Shown: in pieces, positions 61,836-64,000 of the stretch
How the letters are laid out: every line of letters starts with the position of its first letter
How positions within the stretch are numbered: the stretch's first letter is position 1
Source: Apteryx mantelli
Taxonomy: Eukaryota; Chordata; Aves; Apterygiformes; Apterygidae
DNA: 64,000 nucleotides
Direction: 5' to 3'
Assembly (NCBI RefSeq): GCF_036417845.1
Contig: NC_089983.1
Span: 26,099,297 to 26,163,296, forward strand
The notes under the pieces: generated by a model
Told to the model about the DNA's origin: nothing
Seen by the model: the letters and a program-made list of their open reading frames with translations, nothing else
Databases searched by the model: none
Program-made: the position numbers and the translations under genes

Positions 61836-64000
61836 GTAGGCACTGAATTTCTTTCAAAGATGCTGGTTATAAATTTTGGAGGAATTTGTCAGGTTTAGTT
61901 TTGGAAGATTTAAGTTTACCATGTATCAAATGGTTGATGAAATGGGGAAAAGGCTTCTTTATTCCAAAAGTAGTATCCACAATTTCAAGTTAATTATTTC
62001 AAATGCTAGGGGTCTAATTTTCCAGTTAGTAACATGATTTTAAAAAACAGTTTGCAATGACCGTTGCTTTGATCTTTCTGTGGCAGAAATTCAGAAGCTG
62101 CCATGAGACTCTGTATCAGAACAACAATATCTGTGTCACAAAAATAATTAACGAATAGACTATCAAAGACTGTGCCAGTTCAAATTCAGGAATACTGTTT
62201 GGAAACTTGAGAATACATCAGTACATTTTTGTAAACCATTTGGGGAAAAAGGAGAGGCTTTGTTTTATTTATTTATTTATTAATCATACGAAATGCTTTT
62301 ATAAATGGGCAAGAAATTGAAGCTTATCTTTTCAAATGCTTTGTTTCCTTTCATTTGGCTTTCTGTTGCTTCATGAGCTACACTTTTTTTTTTTCCCTCT
62401 ATTAGTTTTCCTGTTAGTTAAAACCATGTGTCATTTAGTATTAAGTGAGTTTTAAAGCAGTGGATGTAATCATTCAAACTGAATATTGTTTGCCTACAGT
62501 AACACTTCTGTTACGAGTGCTTTGCTTTCTGTAAGTTGACCCAAGATTGTAATATTTTTAGTATTCTTAAAATTGTGATACATTAAAACAGTATCTGGTA
62601 ACATGGGCGAGTCTTCAGGGTTTCCCTATTGCACTTATGATCACGTGTTGTGTATTCAGCTTTGCAGGAATACTATTACAATTGCACACTTGATAACCTG
62701 AGGAAAGATAGTAAAATAGAAGTTATCTATTTTATTTGGTAGCTCTTAGTTTTATTCCATATTACATCTTGTCTTATCTTTTGGAGTTAGAACACCTAGA
62801 TACATGTCATTTCTTTGAGATGAAGCCTCAGAAGACTTAAGTTAAAGGATATAGCGCCTCTTACACTACTCTGCTTTTAGGCGTTGTCTGATGATTATAC
62901 CATTATGTTGACGGTCCTGTAGTTGTCATTCTCTGCCTTTATATTCATGCCTTTCTTTATAACTTATAAACATTAAATCATTTTCTTACCTCATTCTTAT
63001 CTTAGAAGAAACTGTGCATGGAGAGTTTGCTGGTGGTGGTGGTAGAATTATATTGTGCAGCTGTCACATATAAGACATACTTTCATGCTGTAGAATTCCA
63101 ATTTTTTTTTTTTCAGTTCAAATGATATGGGCAATTTTTAAGTGCTTGCTGGGAAATTTGAAAATATTTGTATGTTCTTGTACAAAATTTGAAAATGGGC
63201 TCATTATTCATAACAGTGCAATAAGGACACTTTGCAGTGTCTGTGTAAGACTAAGTGCTTGCTTCAAAGCTAACTGAACTATCTAGCTGTAAGAAATGTT
63301 TGACTGCTGTGAGCATTTCCTAGTCAGAAAGATGTTCGCTGGGTAGCTTTCCAGTTGTTTTAAGACTGAAGAGAGGGATTTAGCACCTACGATTGTACTT
63401 TTCATGAAGGAAGGTGCTGTAAAACTCTCTCTGTTCTCAGGCTGTGCAAGTGCTCTCACGTTTTCAATTCCCGAACTTAAAGTGTGCTATGCTGAGCCCA
63501 GATGTTTTAATAGGCTGAGAGGAAGGATTTCAGGGAGTAGGGGTGGGCGACAGATCACGGTTTGTATATATAATTTGTAAGACACTGTGTTCTTGGATTT
63601 GAATAGTCAGCTGTAATGATACTGCTACTTGCTCTTTCTTCCTTTCAGGGAAACTATATGTAAAACACTGCAGGTGAAGTTTAAAACAATTGTAAGTTCT
63701 TGATTTAATGGAAGATACAAGGCTTATAGAGAAATGGTAATATCTTTAATTAGATCAACCGATAAAAGGTTGTCTGCTTTTTCTAACCTCAGGCATGCAA
63801 TCCTTTCATCAACTTTTCTAAATCTTCATCTGATTTAATAAGAGCTAAATTACACTCATGTGAGACTTCTGAAAATTACATATACGTAGATGAAACACTA
63901 TGGCTAAGTGAGGACCCGAATTGAATTCACTGATTCTCTTAAGACCATAATTCATCTACATGGTATATTAAAGTATATGTCATGTATAAATAGAATTTTT
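61836..64000 (+). other. CIR1: CIR1 intron 7, incomplete at window edge
   Basis: At least 2.16 kb of intron. No sequence resembling the expected next CIR1 segment was found. A TTTA run near 62265-62282 and several T tracts are present. Confidence 0.75.

Noticed and set aside
63650-63676. Possible CIR1 exon after TTCCTTTCAG near 63650
   Set aside because: In phase it would read eight or nine residues and stop, with no resemblance to the expected CIR1 continuation. It could be a rare alternative terminal exon, but nothing supports this.

Overview
This window is vertebrate nuclear DNA: AT-rich, with long GT-AG introns, CpG-island promoters, few recognisable interspersed repeats and compact genes. 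The three gene models read cleanly as orthologues of GPR155 (LYCHOS), SCRN3 and CIR1, neighbours on human 2q31 in this arrangement. Compact introns and low repeat load suggest a bird or another sauropsid; that is inference, because no species-specific marker was recognised.

Layout. 1-1060 looks like the 3' end of an upstream plus-strand transcript (WIPF1 is expected from human gene order, but no coding sequence is visible). 1061-12066 is intergenic, with two small CpG-rich patches. 12067-12990 is a CpG island holding the probable GPR155 promoter and noncoding first exon, a GGGGCC/AGGAC repeat, and a minus-strand TISU/YY1 motif. GPR155 coding sequence lies in 15 exons from 20775 to 43771 (+), 848 residues, with a 3' UTR to about 45.55 kb. 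About 3.2 kb of intergenic DNA separates it from convergent SCRN3. SCRN3 is on the minus strand, 7 coding exons from 56762 down to 49186, 420 residues. CIR1 starts at 56911 (+), only 148 bp from the SCRN3 start codon, so the two share a bidirectional CpG-island promoter. Seven CIR1 coding exons (159 complete codons) are present; the rest lies beyond the right edge.

Functions. GPR155 is a lysosomal membrane protein joining a PIN-like transporter fold, a GPCR-like bundle and a DEP domain, known for cholesterol sensing upstream of mTORC1. SCRN3 is a secernin of the C69 N-terminal-nucleophile family. CIR1 is a nuclear corepressor that binds RBPJ. Nothing indicates that they act in one pathway; the tight SCRN3-CIR1 promoter suggests shared transcriptional control only.

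The most notable points are in CIR1: two of its six complete introns use GC-AG splice sites, and it has a 14-nt microexon whose skipping would cause a rapid frameshift stop. Also notable are nested upstream start codons in GPR155, the GGGGCC repeat in its promoter island, and an exact 32-nt repeat in two SCRN3 introns. I found no CRISPR array, intact transposon, tRNA/rRNA gene or novel multi-gene system.
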